Origin: CAYFZO01 sp965223735
GTDB taxonomy: Bacteria > Pseudomonadota > Gammaproteobacteria > Poriferisulfidales > Oxydemutatoraceae
Direction: 5' to 3'
Length of the DNA: 64,000 nt
Assembly: GCA_965223735.1 (NCBI GenBank)
Contig: OZ245010.1
Span: 1,364,001 to 1,428,000, forward strand
Below, piece after piece: positions 1 through 10,050 of this stretch. The translations under genes were made by a program, and so were the position numbers. The notes under the pieces were generated by a model. The model was not told the origin of the DNA, ran no database searches, and was given only the letters and a program-made list of their open reading frames with translations. Positions within the stretch are counted from its first letter, which is position 1. Each line of letters opens with the position of its first letter.

Positions 1-1700
<1,700 letters not shown>

Positions 1701-1735
1701 CGCCTTGCAGTTGGCTGTTGCGGGTGGCGCCGTTC

Positions 1736-2377
1736 TTAAGCGGGCTCTTCCTCGGCGGGGTCGTCTTCTTTGAGATAGCCTCCCGGGTCTTTCGGTTTGT
1801 CTCCCAACTCGTTCGCCGGCTCGCCTGTGATTGCTCGGTCATTGGTTTCGGCATCGAGGATATTGCCCGTTTCACCGGCTTCGGTCAGTAGTTTGTCGCC
1901 CATCGCGATCTCGCTTTCGCTGAGTTTGTTGGTGAGGGCGCTGGCAACGCTGCCGGGCGTGTCGTCGCCGGCCTTCAGATGGTCGAGATTGAGGTCCGCG
2001 ATTTTTTCCATCTCTTCAATCGTTTCGGTGCCCGTCTCCAGCGTGTCCATTTCGGCCGGTTCATCTTCATCTTCGGCGTCTTCCGCCATGTCATCGAGTT
2101 CGGTTGCGACTTCCTGATTCATCAACCCGTGCGCGATCAGCTCCGCCAACTCATCTTCCGCGGTCGGATCCTGAATCAGGGGCTCGTCGAGAATACTCTC
2201 GTCAATCAGCCCCTCCGCGATTTCGCGCAAGGCGATGATGGTGGGCTTTTCGTTGCTCTCTTCAATCTTCGGCGCGACGCCCGCCTGCAATTGCTGCGCC
2301 CTGTGGCTGGCGGTCAGCACCAGTTTGAAGTGGTTATCGATTTTTTCCAGACAGTCTTCAATTGTAATTCTTGCCAT
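1736..2377 (-). CDS. rpoZ: RNA polymerase omega subunit with a long acidic C-terminal extension
   Basis: The first 75 or so residues match the omega subunit, which helps assemble RNA polymerase and contributes to ppGpp binding: MARITIEDCLEKIDNHFKLV, then LTASHRAQQL and PTIIALREIAEGLI. Omega is normally about 70-95 residues, but this protein has 213. The extra 130 residues are strongly acidic and look disordered (for example AEDEDEPAEMDTLETGTETI). The extension is in frame with no intervening stop, so it is part of the gene as read. It lies between gmk and spoT on the same strand. The role of the tail is unknown. Confidence 0.93.
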   Translation of the reverse strand: MARITIEDCLEKIDNHFKLVLTASHRAQQLQAGVAPKIEESNEKPTIIALREIAEGLIDESILDEPLIQDPTAEDELAELIAHGLMNQEVATELDDMAEDAEDEDEPAEMDTLETGTETIEEMEKIADLNLDHLKAGDDTPGSVASALTNKLSESEIAMGDKLLTEAGETGNILDAETNDRAITGEPANELGDKPKDPGGYLKEDDPAEEEPA

Positions 2378-2506
2378 GCTTCCTCCAGCACCGGGCGCTG
2401 TATTATGTTTGTCGCCGGGAAGACCTGATCGGCCGGTTCTGCCCTGGTCTGCGGCCCGCGCCGTGTCCGGCGGGGCGCTTATTCTAAACCCTTGTTCCGG
2501 TGCGGT

Positions 2507-3136
2507 TCAAACGATGATGTTTTCCGTTGCGAGCAGGGCGCTCAGGGTTTTATCGGTCGGCGTCTTCTCCGACGGGTCGGGCGGCAGGCCTGACAGCAGG
2601 CGTTTCAGTTGCCCGCAGGCCCGGTCGAAGTCGTCGTTGACGATGACCGCGTCAAACTCCCGATGGTGGCGGATCTCTTCCTGCGCCATGTCGAGACGGT
2701 GCGCGATGGTTTCTGGCGAATCCTGGCCGCGCCTCTCGAGGCGTTCGCGCAACGCCGCCATCGAAGGCGGCAGGATGAAAATGGACACCGTGCCGGGTTT
2801 GGTGCGCCTGACCTGTCGCGCGCCCTGCCAGTCAATTTCGAGCACCAGGCTGTGTCCCTGCGCGAGTTGTTTTTCAATCTCGCCGCGTGAGGTGCCGTAG
2901 TGATAGCCGAACACTTCGGCGTGTTCAAGGAATTCATCGCGCTCGATCATTCGCTTAAACTCTTCAGGGGAGATGAAGTGATAGTCACTGGTGTGTGTTT
3001 CGTTCTCCCGCGGTGGGCGCGTCGTGTACGATACTGACACGCTGAAGTTTTCAAGTTCGCTCAGCACTTTTTTCAACAGCGAAGTTTTGCCGCCACCCGA
3101 AGGCGCTGCGACGATGAAGAGTTTGCCGGTGGCCAT
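2507..3136 (-). CDS. gmk: Guanylate kinase
   Basis: The enzyme phosphorylates GMP to GDP with ATP. The protein has the P-loop APSGGGKTSLL near its start, the GMP-binding segment SYTTRPPRENE, and GYHYGTSRGEIE, all typical of the family. The start is set at the ATG at 3136 (MATGKLFIVAAPSGGGKT), which puts the P-loop at the usual place; an upstream in-frame ATG at 3181 would add 15 unconserved residues. At 209 residues it has the usual length. It is the first gene of gmk-rpoZ-spoT. Confidence 0.95.
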   Translation of the reverse strand: MATGKLFIVAAPSGGGKTSLLKKVLSELENFSVSVSYTTRPPRENETHTSDYHFISPEEFKRMIERDEFLEHAEVFGYHYGTSRGEIEKQLAQGHSLVLEIDWQGARQVRRTKPGTVSIFILPPSMAALRERLERRGQDSPETIAHRLDMAQEEIRHHREFDAVIVNDDFDRACGQLKRLLSGLPPDPSEKTPTDKTLSALLATENIIV

Positions 3137-3243
3137 GATCGGAACGGATTTTAACCGGTGTCCGGCTTGGATTGCGGGCATACGGCGTATTGCCGCCTCT
3201 GTTACCGTCGGTGGCGGAGGGCCGGGATACTTCTGGGAGAGAT

Positions 3244-3320
3244 TGGTCGGAGTGAGAGGATTTGAACCTCCGGCCCCTGCCTCCCGAAGGCAGTGCTCTA
3301 CCAGGCTGAGCTACACTCCG
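3244..3320 (-). tRNA. tRNA-Pro (anticodon CGG)
   Basis: Read on the minus strand, the 77 bases fold as a tRNA. The acceptor arm is CGGAGTG paired with CACTCCG, the D-arm contains TAGCTCAGCCTGGTAGAGCA, the anticodon stem-loop is CTGCC-TTCGGGA-GGCAG, and the T-arm is GGAGGTTCAAATCCTC. The anticodon CGG reads the proline codon CCG. The 3' CCA is encoded. Confidence 0.96.
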
Positions 3321-3431
3321 AACACGTCGGGAAGCGCGATTATACCCGTGCCCGCGGCGAGAAGGGGCCGACATGCGGGTGGCCTGAGACGGGCAAAGCA
3401 TCATGTCGGCGCCCGCGGTGAGAAAGGCGAG

Positions 3432-4409
3432 CTAGTAATTGCGTGTGATCGCAAATAGGGTCAGGCAGTCGAGTGCAGTCTTGTACGGTGAGTCGGGCAG
3501 CGCGGGCAGCATCGCGCGCGCCTTGTCGGCGCACAATGCCGCTTGTTGTCGGGTGTAATCAAGAGCGCCGCTCGAACGCACGATGTCCAGCGCGTCTTCG
3601 GTGCGCCCGTTGGCCTTTTTCTGTAAAGCGTTCCTGAGCAACTGCGCGTCGGACGGCGAACATTGCTTGAGTGTGTAAATGAACGGCATCGTCGGTTTGC
3701 CTTCTCCGAAGTCATTTGCCTGCGGCTTGCCGGCGTCATTGTGCGTTTCGTAATCGAGGGCGTCGTCTATCAGTTGGAATGCGAGGCCGAGATTGAGGCC
3801 GAATTGCGCGGCGGCGTGTTCGGCCTGCCCGGACGCGCCAGCGGCGATCGCGCCGATGCGCGCGGCGGCTTCAAACAGTTTGGCGGTTTTGCAGTGGATT
3901 ACCCGCAGGTAATTGTCTTCGTTGACGTCGGGACGGCGGCAGTTCAGCAGTTGGCGCACTTCGCCTTCGGCGATCGTGTTGGTGGCTTCGGCGAGAATTT
4001 CGGTGATGCGCGGCAGGCCGGACTCGACGATCATCTGGAACGCGCGCGAATACAGGAAGTCACCGACGAGCACGCTTGCGTCGTTGCCCCAGATGGATTT
4101 GGCTGTCTTGTGTCCCCGGCGCAGGTCGGCGTTGTCCACGACGTCGTCGTGCAACAACGTCGCGGTGTGTATGAACTCGATGATGGCGGCGAGCAGCGTG
4201 TGCGTTGTGCCGCCGTAGCCATGCGCTCTGGCCGAGAGCAGTACGAGCAACGGGCGCAGGCGCTTGCCGCCGCTTTCGATGATGTGCCCGCTGAGTTCAT
4301 GGATGAACTCAATGTCGGAGTGCATTCGCTCGGTGATCAACGCATCTACCGCGTCCATGTCGGCTGCGACGGGCGCTCTGATGTCGTCGAGTCGGGCCGC
4401 GGCGTGCAT
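3432..4409 (-). CDS. ispB: Octaprenyl/polyprenyl diphosphate synthase
   Basis: A trans-prenyltransferase that extends farnesyl diphosphate to the side chain of ubiquinone or menaquinone. Both aspartate-rich motifs that bind Mg-diphosphate are present: LLHDDVVDNADLRRG and FQLIDDALDY. Other family signatures are GGKRLRPLLVLLSA and VLVGDFLYSRAF. The start is taken at 4409 (MHAAARLDDIRAPV), giving 325 residues; the longer open frame to 4580 would overlap the upstream gene with unconserved sequence. It lies just downstream of the DsrC-like gene. Confidence 0.93.
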   Translation of the reverse strand: MHAAARLDDIRAPVAADMDAVDALITERMHSDIEFIHELSGHIIESGGKRLRPLLVLLSARAHGYGGTTHTLLAAIIEFIHTATLLHDDVVDNADLRRGHKTAKSIWGNDASVLVGDFLYSRAFQMIVESGLPRITEILAEATNTIAEGEVRQLLNCRRPDVNEDNYLRVIHCKTAKLFEAAARIGAIAAGASGQAEHAAAQFGLNLGLAFQLIDDALDYETHNDAGKPQANDFGEGKPTMPFIYTLKQCSPSDAQLLRNALQKKANGRTEDALDIVRSSGALDYTRQQAALCADKARAMLPALPDSPYKTALDCLTLFAITRNY

Positions 4410-4462
4410 CGGTCGGGTTTGTCCGGGTTCGGCGTCGGGGGAAGGCGCGTGCCGCGAGCGGC

Positions 4463-4804
4463 TCAATAGCCGCCTTTGCGCCGGCTCTCGGGCAGCCCGC
4501 TGATGCGTCCCGCCTGCTTGCTGGGGTCTTTCGGGAACAGGTCGTAAAGCGTTTTGGCGGACACGCTTTTGTCCCCCCATTTTTCCTGCATCGCTTTGAC
4601 GATGTTGCGCGTGTTGGGCTGGTTCTCGCCGTTGTTGAAATACTCGTCGCGCAGGTAATGGATCATATCCCAGTGCCTGTCGGTCAGTTCGACGCCTTCT
4701 TCCGCGGCGATCGTTTGCGCGACTGACTCATTCCAGTCGCCGAGATTGGTGAGAAACCCCGTCGCGGTGGTTTCGATTTCTTTACCTTTTACAGCGATGG
4801 TCAT
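4463..4804 (-). CDS. DsrC/TusE-family protein without the C-terminal cysteines (RspA-like)
   Basis: This 113-residue protein is clearly in the DsrC/TusE fold family, with GFLTNLGDWNESVA, LTDRHWDMIHYLRDEY and YDLFPKDPSKQAGRISGLP. DsrC carries two redox cysteines in its C-terminal arm and TusE carries one. Here the arm reads SKQAGRISGLPESRRKGGY and has no cysteine at all. Paralogues lacking both have been proposed as regulatory (RspA). It therefore cannot act as a sulfur or trisulfide carrier by the known mechanism. The genuine dsrC lies at 10871. It is the fourth gene of a minus-strand set starting with the TauD-like gene at 6801. Confidence 0.88.
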   Translation of the reverse strand: MTIAVKGKEIETTATGFLTNLGDWNESVAQTIAAEEGVELTDRHWDMIHYLRDEYFNNGENQPNTRNIVKAMQEKWGDKSVSAKTLYDLFPKDPSKQAGRISGLPESRRKGGY

Positions 4805-4897
4805 TGTTTGTTTTTTGCCCTTCTGTTGTCTATGTGAATTTGAGTCGCCTGCAACGCTATATTATCCGAGGTGCAGCCCGGTTTCGGCCCTTCTGTT

Positions 4898-5581
4898 TTA
4901 GGCCTCCGCTTCCTTATTGACGGAGTCGATGCTTTTGTGCGGCAGAAAAATGCCGCATCCCAGTTCGTGCCATTCGCCGAGGCCGCAGTGCTGCACCAGC
5001 ACCGACTCCGGCGGCTTGAGGCCGTCGAGCATCAGGCTGCGTGTCGTGATGTCCTGTTGCGGCGTGTGGATTACGCGGCTGAGTCCGGCCATCATCCGGG
5101 GCGGCTTGACGCCGAGGTCGGCGAGCATCCGCGCGGCGTTGTTCAGAAACGTTTCCTCATCGGCCGCGGCAGGCGACAGGTAGCGGGCGAACAAAGTGCC
5201 GTGTGTACTCAGCGGGCGCACCTTGCCTTCACCGACGATGCATTCGTAACCGGCGATATCAAGCGTGTGTCCGTTCAGTCGCATCGCCTGTTCGACGCGA
5301 TGTTGCGGCAGGCGCAAGTTCAGGCGCGTGCGCTTCGACAGGTGGATGACGGCGTCGTCGGCGTCGGGACGTATCCAGCCGTTGCCGGATTCGGCGCCGT
5401 ACACCGTGTGGATCGCGGCGAATGGTTCATCGGTGAACCACGGCAATGCCTTCTCGATCGCCGTTTTCAGCGAATAGGCGTGGTCAACGGGCAGGTGGCG
5501 GCAACGGATCCTGAAATTCACGTCCACAATGTCGTTGGGCACCCGGTAGGTGTCGCCCCGCGTTTCGTCTTCCCAGTACAT
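4898..5581 (-). CDS. Cas6/Cmx6-like RAMP-fold protein outside any CRISPR locus
   Basis: The 227-residue protein ends with GLGEWHELGCGIFLPHK, which fits the glycine-rich loop (GxG-x5-GxG) of Cas6 RNA endonucleases and resembles the I-MYXAN Cas6/Cmx6 group. An N-terminal histidine/arginine-rich stretch (NFRIRCRHLPVDHAYSL) fits a ferredoxin-like RAMP strand. No CRISPR repeats or other cas genes occur in the window, so a CRISPR role is doubtful. The gene is packed between a 66-aa ORF and the cysteine-less DsrC paralogue, which suggests a function tied to that cluster. The family assignment rests on motif recognition only. Confidence 0.7.
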   Translation of the reverse strand: MYWEDETRGDTYRVPNDIVDVNFRIRCRHLPVDHAYSLKTAIEKALPWFTDEPFAAIHTVYGAESGNGWIRPDADDAVIHLSKRTRLNLRLPQHRVEQAMRLNGHTLDIAGYECIVGEGKVRPLSTHGTLFARYLSPAAADEETFLNNAARMLADLGVKPPRMMAGLSRVIHTPQQDITTRSLMLDGLKPPESVLVQHCGLGEWHELGCGIFLPHKSIDSVNKEAEA

Positions 5582-5589
5582 GAGCCGGC

Positions 5590-5790
5590 TTATCGTGTCC
5601 GGATGTTGGCCACGGCGGTGAACGCCGCTTCGAGTTGGGTTTCCCAGTCGCCCGGCGTGTCCGCAAAGGGCGGGCGCACGTCAAACTCGAGAAACATCTC
5701 GCCGTCGCTTGCGCGCGCCTTGATCAGTGCAACCAGTTCCTCGAAACTCGACAGTTCGTGCTGGTTCAGCAGGATTTCGCTGAGCGTCAA
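5590..5790 (-). CDS. Small conserved-looking acidic protein (66 aa), unknown function
   Basis: The reading frame encodes 66 residues beginning MTLSEILLNQHELSSFEELV and ending in AAFTAVANIRTR. I do not recognise a family. Its ATG lies 3 bases after the stop of the TauD-like gene, and its stop lies 8 bases before the ATG of the Cas6-like gene. That spacing is strong evidence for a real gene translated as part of one operon. It has no membrane segment or signal peptide; it looks like a small soluble protein. Confidence 0.7.
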   Translation of the reverse strand: MTLSEILLNQHELSSFEELVALIKARASDGEMFLEFDVRPPFADTPGDWETQLEAAFTAVANIRTR

Positions 5791-5793
5791 CGT

Positions 5794-6801
5794 TCAACCC
5801 TCTGACAACGTTGCATGACTGGTGTTGGCGATACGTTCATGGTATCGCGCACGGTACAGCAACCGCTGATATTTGGCGTTGGCCGAACCGGCGAAGCCGC
5901 TGCGGTTGTGCAGGACGTTGTTGCAGATAACGCCTTCGTCGTTGGCGAGGCGGTGAGTGATGCGGTATTTGCTGCGTGTCTGCAGTACCTCCCTGATAAA
6001 GGCGCGTGCGGCGGCGGCGGTTTTGTCCTTGCGCCAGACCACGTAATGGCTGCGCTCGGTGTAGCGCACGATCAGGTCGCCGCTTCGCGGGTGCAGCGTC
6101 AGCACCGGCGCTATGCGCGCCTCCTGGGTGCCCGAGAGGTTCAGTTGTTCGGAGTTGTGCGGCACGAGCAGCGTTTTCGGGTGCATCAGCGCCACGACGT
6201 AGTCCGGGTTTTCGTCGCGCAGCAGGATGTACAGGATCTCCGGGTCAAAGTATTGATTCTCACCGCCCTGCCTCGCGCAGCGCACGCAGTGCATCGCGAA
6301 CGCGCAGATCGTGTCGGCGCTGGCGTTGTAGTAGCCGTCGGTGTGCCATTTCAACGGGTGCAGCGTGTAGGGGATGTAGCGCGTGCCGGGCGTCACTTCA
6401 ATGCTGCTGATATTCTCCTCGTCGGCGCGGGGGTTGGTGATCAGTGTGTACAAGCCGAGTTGAGCCCAGAATTGCTTGAGCATCGTTTTGTCGGCGCAGT
6501 CGTGTATGCGGCGGATGCGATAGAAGACGAAGTTGCGTCGGCGACACCGCTCGGTGAGCATGGCGTACTCCCTGTCGTTCAGCGCTTTCGGGTCGGTGAT
6601 GATCACCGGGTCGGTGGCGCCCTGGAGATTTTTCATGAAGGCGGCGAGTTTGCGCTCGCGCCAGCAGCGGTAGGCTGTTTCGTTTTCGACGAGGAAGGGC
6701 GCCGCCGCTGTCTCGCTGTCGTTTTGCGATCGCACGTCGCGCACGTCGGCGACGCCGCTAGCGGCGGCTGAAGACGAGTAGCCGTTCGCTGATCTGCTCA
6801 T
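5794..6801 (-). CDS. TauD/TfdA-family Fe(II)/2-oxoglutarate dioxygenase
   Basis: The 335-residue protein has the iron-binding HxD pair in PLKWHTDGYYN, a distal histidine in VLHNRSGF and a 2-oxoglutarate-binding arginine region in YQRLLYRARYHERI. These are the marks of TauD-like dioxygenases, which in several cases release sulfite from sulfonates. Substrate is unknown here. The first 30 residues (serine and alanine rich) are weakly supported, so the real start may be internal. It leads a minus-strand cluster with the 66-aa, Cas6-like and RspA-like genes, divergent from the dsr operon, so a sulfur-related substrate is a reasonable inference. Confidence 0.82.
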   Translation of the reverse strand: MSRSANGYSSSAAASGVADVRDVRSQNDSETAAAPFLVENETAYRCWRERKLAAFMKNLQGATDPVIITDPKALNDREYAMLTERCRRRNFVFYRIRRIHDCADKTMLKQFWAQLGLYTLITNPRADEENISSIEVTPGTRYIPYTLHPLKWHTDGYYNASADTICAFAMHCVRCARQGGENQYFDPEILYILLRDENPDYVVALMHPKTLLVPHNSEQLNLSGTQEARIAPVLTLHPRSGDLIVRYTERSHYVVWRKDKTAAAARAFIREVLQTRSKYRITHRLANDEGVICNNVLHNRSGFAGSANAKYQRLLYRARYHERIANTSHATLSEG

Positions 6802-6943
6802 AACGGGGGTAGTTTAACGGGCAAGCGGGGGCGGAAACTGCCTGAATGGATGAACGGCGCAATATTCGGAATTTTGTGGTCAAAATGTGCTGTACGCTTG
6901 CCGTCTTGCAGAGAGTTTTGAAGCAGGTATATCGCTAATGGGA

Positions 6944-6973
6944 TAGACCAAATGCGGCGCAACCCCTTACAAT
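6944..6973 (+). promoter_or_regulatory. Candidate upstream dsr promoter (copy 1 of a 102-bp repeat)
   Basis: A -35-like TAGACC is followed after 18 bases by a -10-like TACAAT. The same arrangement recurs exactly 102 bases downstream, with the spacer AAA(T/C)GCGGCGC conserved. The conservation of both hexamers and part of the spacer suggests a functional promoter and possibly a regulator site. Predicted by eye only. Confidence 0.5.
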
Positions 6974-7045
6974 CCCCTGTTCCCCTGTAGTGTGCTCGCC
7001 GGGTTGCAGATCATCCCGGGCCGATTATCCAGATTTATTGGGGGA

Positions 7046-7075
7046 TAGACTAAACGCGGCGCGAAGTCTTACAAT
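7046..7075 (+). promoter_or_regulatory. Candidate proximal dsr promoter (copy 2 of a 102-bp repeat)
   Basis: TAGACT and TACAAT are 18 bases apart, matching copy 1 in spacing. It lies about 108 bases upstream of the dsrA ATG at 7183, which has a good ribosome binding site (AAAGGAGATAAGCAA). Downstream of both copies is a similar segment ending in GGGTT(AT)GCAG, so the whole unit looks duplicated. Confidence 0.55.
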
Positions 7076-7182
7076 TCACGCTTTCTGAGCATACCAGTCG
7101 GGTTATGCAGTTTGCTTCCTGAAGGTTGGCCCGGGATGGATGCAGGAATTGGTTTTGATACAAATTAAAAGGAGATAAGCAA

Positions 7183-8493
7183 ATGGCCGACAAGCAGCAT
7201 GTTACCCCGATGCTGGACGAGCTTGAGACCGGCCCTTGGCCGAGTTTTATTTCCGGCATCAAGCGTCTGAGAGACGAACACCCTGACGAGCGCGTCAACG
7301 GGATTGCCAATGACCTGCTCGGTCAGCTCGAGCACTCGTATGAAACCCGCAAGGGTTACTGGAAAGGCGGAACGGTCAGCGTTTACGGCTATGGCAGCGG
7401 CATCATCCCGCGCTTTTCAGAAGTCGGCGCCGCGTTTCCGGCGTCCAGGGAATTTCACACGTTGCGTGTGCAACCGCCCGCGGGCAATTACTACACGACC
7501 GAGATGTTGCGCAAAATGGCGGACAGCTGGGAGAAATGGGGTTCGGGGCTGGTCACCTTTCATGGCCAGACCGGCAATATCATGTTCATCGGCGCGACGA
7601 CCGAGAACACGCAGCATTTCTTCGATGAGATCAATGACTACGGCTGGGATCTCGGTGGTGCGGGCCCCTGCGTGCGTACCGGCCAGTCGTGCGTCGGCTC
7701 CGCCCGTTGCGAGCAATCCAACATCGACGAGATGCGTATTCATCGCACATTGCTCAACAACTTCACCGACGATGTTCACCGCCCGTCGCTGCCCTACAAG
7801 TTCAAGTTCAAGGTCTCGGGTTGCGGCAACGATTGCATGAATTCGATCGAGCGCGCCGACTTTGCGATCATCGGCACTTGGCGCGACGACATGAAAGTTG
7901 ATCAGGACGAAGTCAAGGCGTACGTAGAAAAGAAAGGGCGCCAGTACATCATAGACAACGTCGTCGCGCGTTGTCCGACCCAGGCGCTTTCGTTGCGCGA
8001 CGACGACGGTCTGAACGTGGACAACCGCAACTGTGTACGCTGTATGCACTGCCTGAACGTGATGCCCAAAGCGCTGTCGCCGGGCGACGACAAGGGGGCG
8101 GCGATCCTCATCGGCGGCAAGCGCACGCTGAAGATCGGCGACCTGATGGGCACGGTGGTCGTGCCGTTCATGCGGCTCAAGACCGAAGAAGATTACGAGC
8201 ATCTCGTTGAGATAGCCGAGAGCACCATCGATTTCTGGGCCGAGAACGGTCTTGAGCACGAGCGTTGCGGCGAGATGATCGAACGCATCGGGCTGGTGAA
8301 CTTCCTTGAAGGCATCGGTCTCGAGGTGGATCCGAACATGGTGACCGATCCGCGCACCAGTTCTTATGTGCGCATGGACGACTGGGACGACGAAGCCGTC
8401 AAGTGGTTCGAGCGCAGGAAAACGAACGGTCATACCAACGGCCACGCCAACGGTAACGGCCGGGACAACGATCAGGCCGCCGCCGGTCAATGA
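7183..8493 (+). CDS. dsrA: Reverse-type dissimilatory sulfite reductase, alpha subunit
   Basis: DsrA pairs with DsrB as the cytoplasmic sirohaem enzyme that, in sulfur oxidisers, turns persulfidic sulfur into sulfite. The sirohaem/[4Fe-4S] cysteines lie in CVRTGQSCVGSARCE and VSGCGNDC, and a ferredoxin-type cluster site is NCVRCMHCLNVMPKAL. The start has a strong ribosome binding site. The last 25 residues form a low-complexity tail rich in the repeat NGH/NG (TNGHTNGHANGNG), beyond the usual end of the protein. It is first in a plus-strand operon running to 20646. Confidence 0.97.
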   Translation: MADKQHVTPMLDELETGPWPSFISGIKRLRDEHPDERVNGIANDLLGQLEHSYETRKGYWKGGTVSVYGYGSGIIPRFSEVGAAFPASREFHTLRVQPPAGNYYTTEMLRKMADSWEKWGSGLVTFHGQTGNIMFIGATTENTQHFFDEINDYGWDLGGAGPCVRTGQSCVGSARCEQSNIDEMRIHRTLLNNFTDDVHRPSLPYKFKFKVSGCGNDCMNSIERADFAIIGTWRDDMKVDQDEVKAYVEKKGRQYIIDNVVARCPTQALSLRDDDGLNVDNRNCVRCMHCLNVMPKALSPGDDKGAAILIGGKRTLKIGDLMGTVVVPFMRLKTEEDYEHLVEIAESTIDFWAENGLEHERCGEMIERIGLVNFLEGIGLEVDPNMVTDPRTSSYVRMDDWDDEAVKWFERRKTNGHTNGHANGNGRDNDQAAAGQ

Positions 8494-8536
8494 ACCCGGA
8501 TATCCGAACGAACACCTGAACGAGAGAGGCTGAATC

Positions 8537-9610
8537 ATGGCACAGGAGCATCGCAACCCTACCGAATCGGGTTGTCCCGACGGGTTTCAGTACATGCATC
8601 CCGTGATGCGCAAGAATTACGGGAACTGGAAGTACCACGATGACCCGCAGCCCGGCGTGCTGAGGCATGTCGCGCACGGCGGCGATGCGATCTGGACGGT
8701 GCGTGCGGGCACCCAGCGTATTCTCGACGTGTTCACGTTGCGCAAACTGTGTGAGATCGGCGAGAAGTACGCCGACGGCTACGTGCGCTTCACGATCCGC
8801 AGCAACATAGAGTTCATGGTGTCCGACGAGGCGAAGGTTGAGCCGCTGATCGGGACGCTCGAAGCCGAGGGCTTTGTCGTCGGCGGCACCAAGAACTCGG
8901 TGGCGATGATCTCGCATACGCAGGGGTGGCTGCACTGCGACATTCCGGGTACCGACGCTTCGGGCGTGGTCAAGGCGATGATGGACGAACTGATTGACGA
9001 GTTCAGAGAGTGGAACATGCCGAACCGCGTGCACATGACGACTTCGTGTTGCCAGATCAACTGCGGCGGGCAGGGCGACATCGCGATCAACGTGCAGCAC
9101 ACCAAGCCGCCCAAGATCAACCACGATCTGGTCTCCAACGTCTGCGAGCGCCCGTCGGTGGTGGCGCGTTGCCCGGTGGCGGCGATCCGCCCCGCGATGG
9201 TCAACGGCAAGCCGTCTCTCGAGGTGGATGAAAAGAAATGCATCTGCTGCGGCGCGTGCTACCCGCCATGCCCGCCGATGCAGATCAACGATCCCGAGCA
9301 CACCAAGCTCGCGATCTGGGTGGGCGGCAATCACTCGAACGCGCGCGGCAAGCCCACTTTCCAGAAACTCGTTGCCGCCGGCATCCCCAACAACCCGCCG
9401 CGGTGGCCCGAAGCGACCGCGGTAGTGAAGAAGATCCTGCGCGTCTACCGCAACGACGCCAAGGATTGGGAGCGCATGAATGACTGGATCGAGCGCATCG
9501 GCTGGCCGCGCTTCTTTGAATTGACCGAGTTGCCGTTCACCAAGTTCCATGTTGACAACTGGCTTGGCGCACGGCGCAACCTCAACGCTTCAACCCACAT
9601 CAGGTTCTGA
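8537..9610 (+). CDS. dsrB: Reverse-type dissimilatory sulfite reductase, beta subunit
   Basis: The catalytic beta subunit, carrying the active sirohaem. Cluster ligands are visible in TTSCCQINCGGQGDIAINVQ and in the ferredoxin domain KKCICCGACYPPCPP. Length (357 aa) is typical. It follows dsrA after 43 bases with a GAGAGAGG ribosome binding site. With dsrEFH and dsrL downstream, the pair belongs to the oxidative branch of the family. Confidence 0.97.
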   Translation: MAQEHRNPTESGCPDGFQYMHPVMRKNYGNWKYHDDPQPGVLRHVAHGGDAIWTVRAGTQRILDVFTLRKLCEIGEKYADGYVRFTIRSNIEFMVSDEAKVEPLIGTLEAEGFVVGGTKNSVAMISHTQGWLHCDIPGTDASGVVKAMMDELIDEFREWNMPNRVHMTTSCCQINCGGQGDIAINVQHTKPPKINHDLVSNVCERPSVVARCPVAAIRPAMVNGKPSLEVDEKKCICCGACYPPCPPMQINDPEHTKLAIWVGGNHSNARGKPTFQKLVAAGIPNNPPRWPEATAVVKKILRVYRNDAKDWERMNDWIERIGWPRFFELTELPFTKFHVDNWLGARRNLNASTHIRF

Positions 9611-9645
9611 TCGCCGACCACACGTCTGAACGCAACGAGGGAACG

Positions 9646-10038
9646 GTGAAGTTTGGCATTCTGGTCAACGAGGGGCCTTATACGCATCAGGCGTCCGACA
9701 GCGCCTACCGGTTTACGAAAGCCGCGCTCGAAAAAGGCCACGAGATTTTCCGCGTGTTCTTCTATAACGACGGCGTTAACAACGGCACGCGCCTGACGGT
9801 GCCGCCGCAGGACGACCGCAACGTGACCGATCTGTGGAGCGATCTAGCGGAGCGGCACAAACTCGACCTCGTCGTGTGCGTCGCGGCGGCGCAAAGGCGC
9901 GGCATTCTCGACAGCGACGAAGCTAGGCGCCACGGCAAGAGTACCGACAACATCGCGCCGGGCTTTCGCATCTCGGGGCTTGGGCAACTGGTTGAGGCTG
10001 GCATCCGGTCCGACCGGCTGGTGGTGTTCGGCGACTGA
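9646..10038 (+). CDS. dsrE: Sulfur transferase subunit DsrE
   Basis: DsrE, DsrF and DsrH form an alpha2-beta2-gamma2 complex that passes sulfane sulfur to DsrC. This 130-residue protein starts at a GTG behind a GAGGG site and has its acceptor cysteine at residue 78 (LDLVVCVAAAQRRG), the position known to be essential in Allochromatium DsrE. It is 35 bases from dsrB and 12 bases from dsrF. Confidence 0.96.
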   Translation: MKFGILVNEGPYTHQASDSAYRFTKAALEKGHEIFRVFFYNDGVNNGTRLTVPPQDDRNVTDLWSDLAERHKLDLVVCVAAAQRRGILDSDEARRHGKSTDNIAPGFRISGLGQLVEAGIRSDRLVVFGD

Positions 10039-10050
10039 GGGAGGTACAGG

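Noticed and set aside
4898..5581. Interpretation of the Cas6-like gene as part of a CRISPR-Cas system
   Set aside because: No repeat-spacer array, Cas1, Cas2 or effector genes are seen in 64 kb.
7417..9550. Long minus-strand frames opposite dsrA and dsrB
   Set aside because: Shadow frames caused by GC-rich codon bias; no ribosome binding site and no homology pattern.
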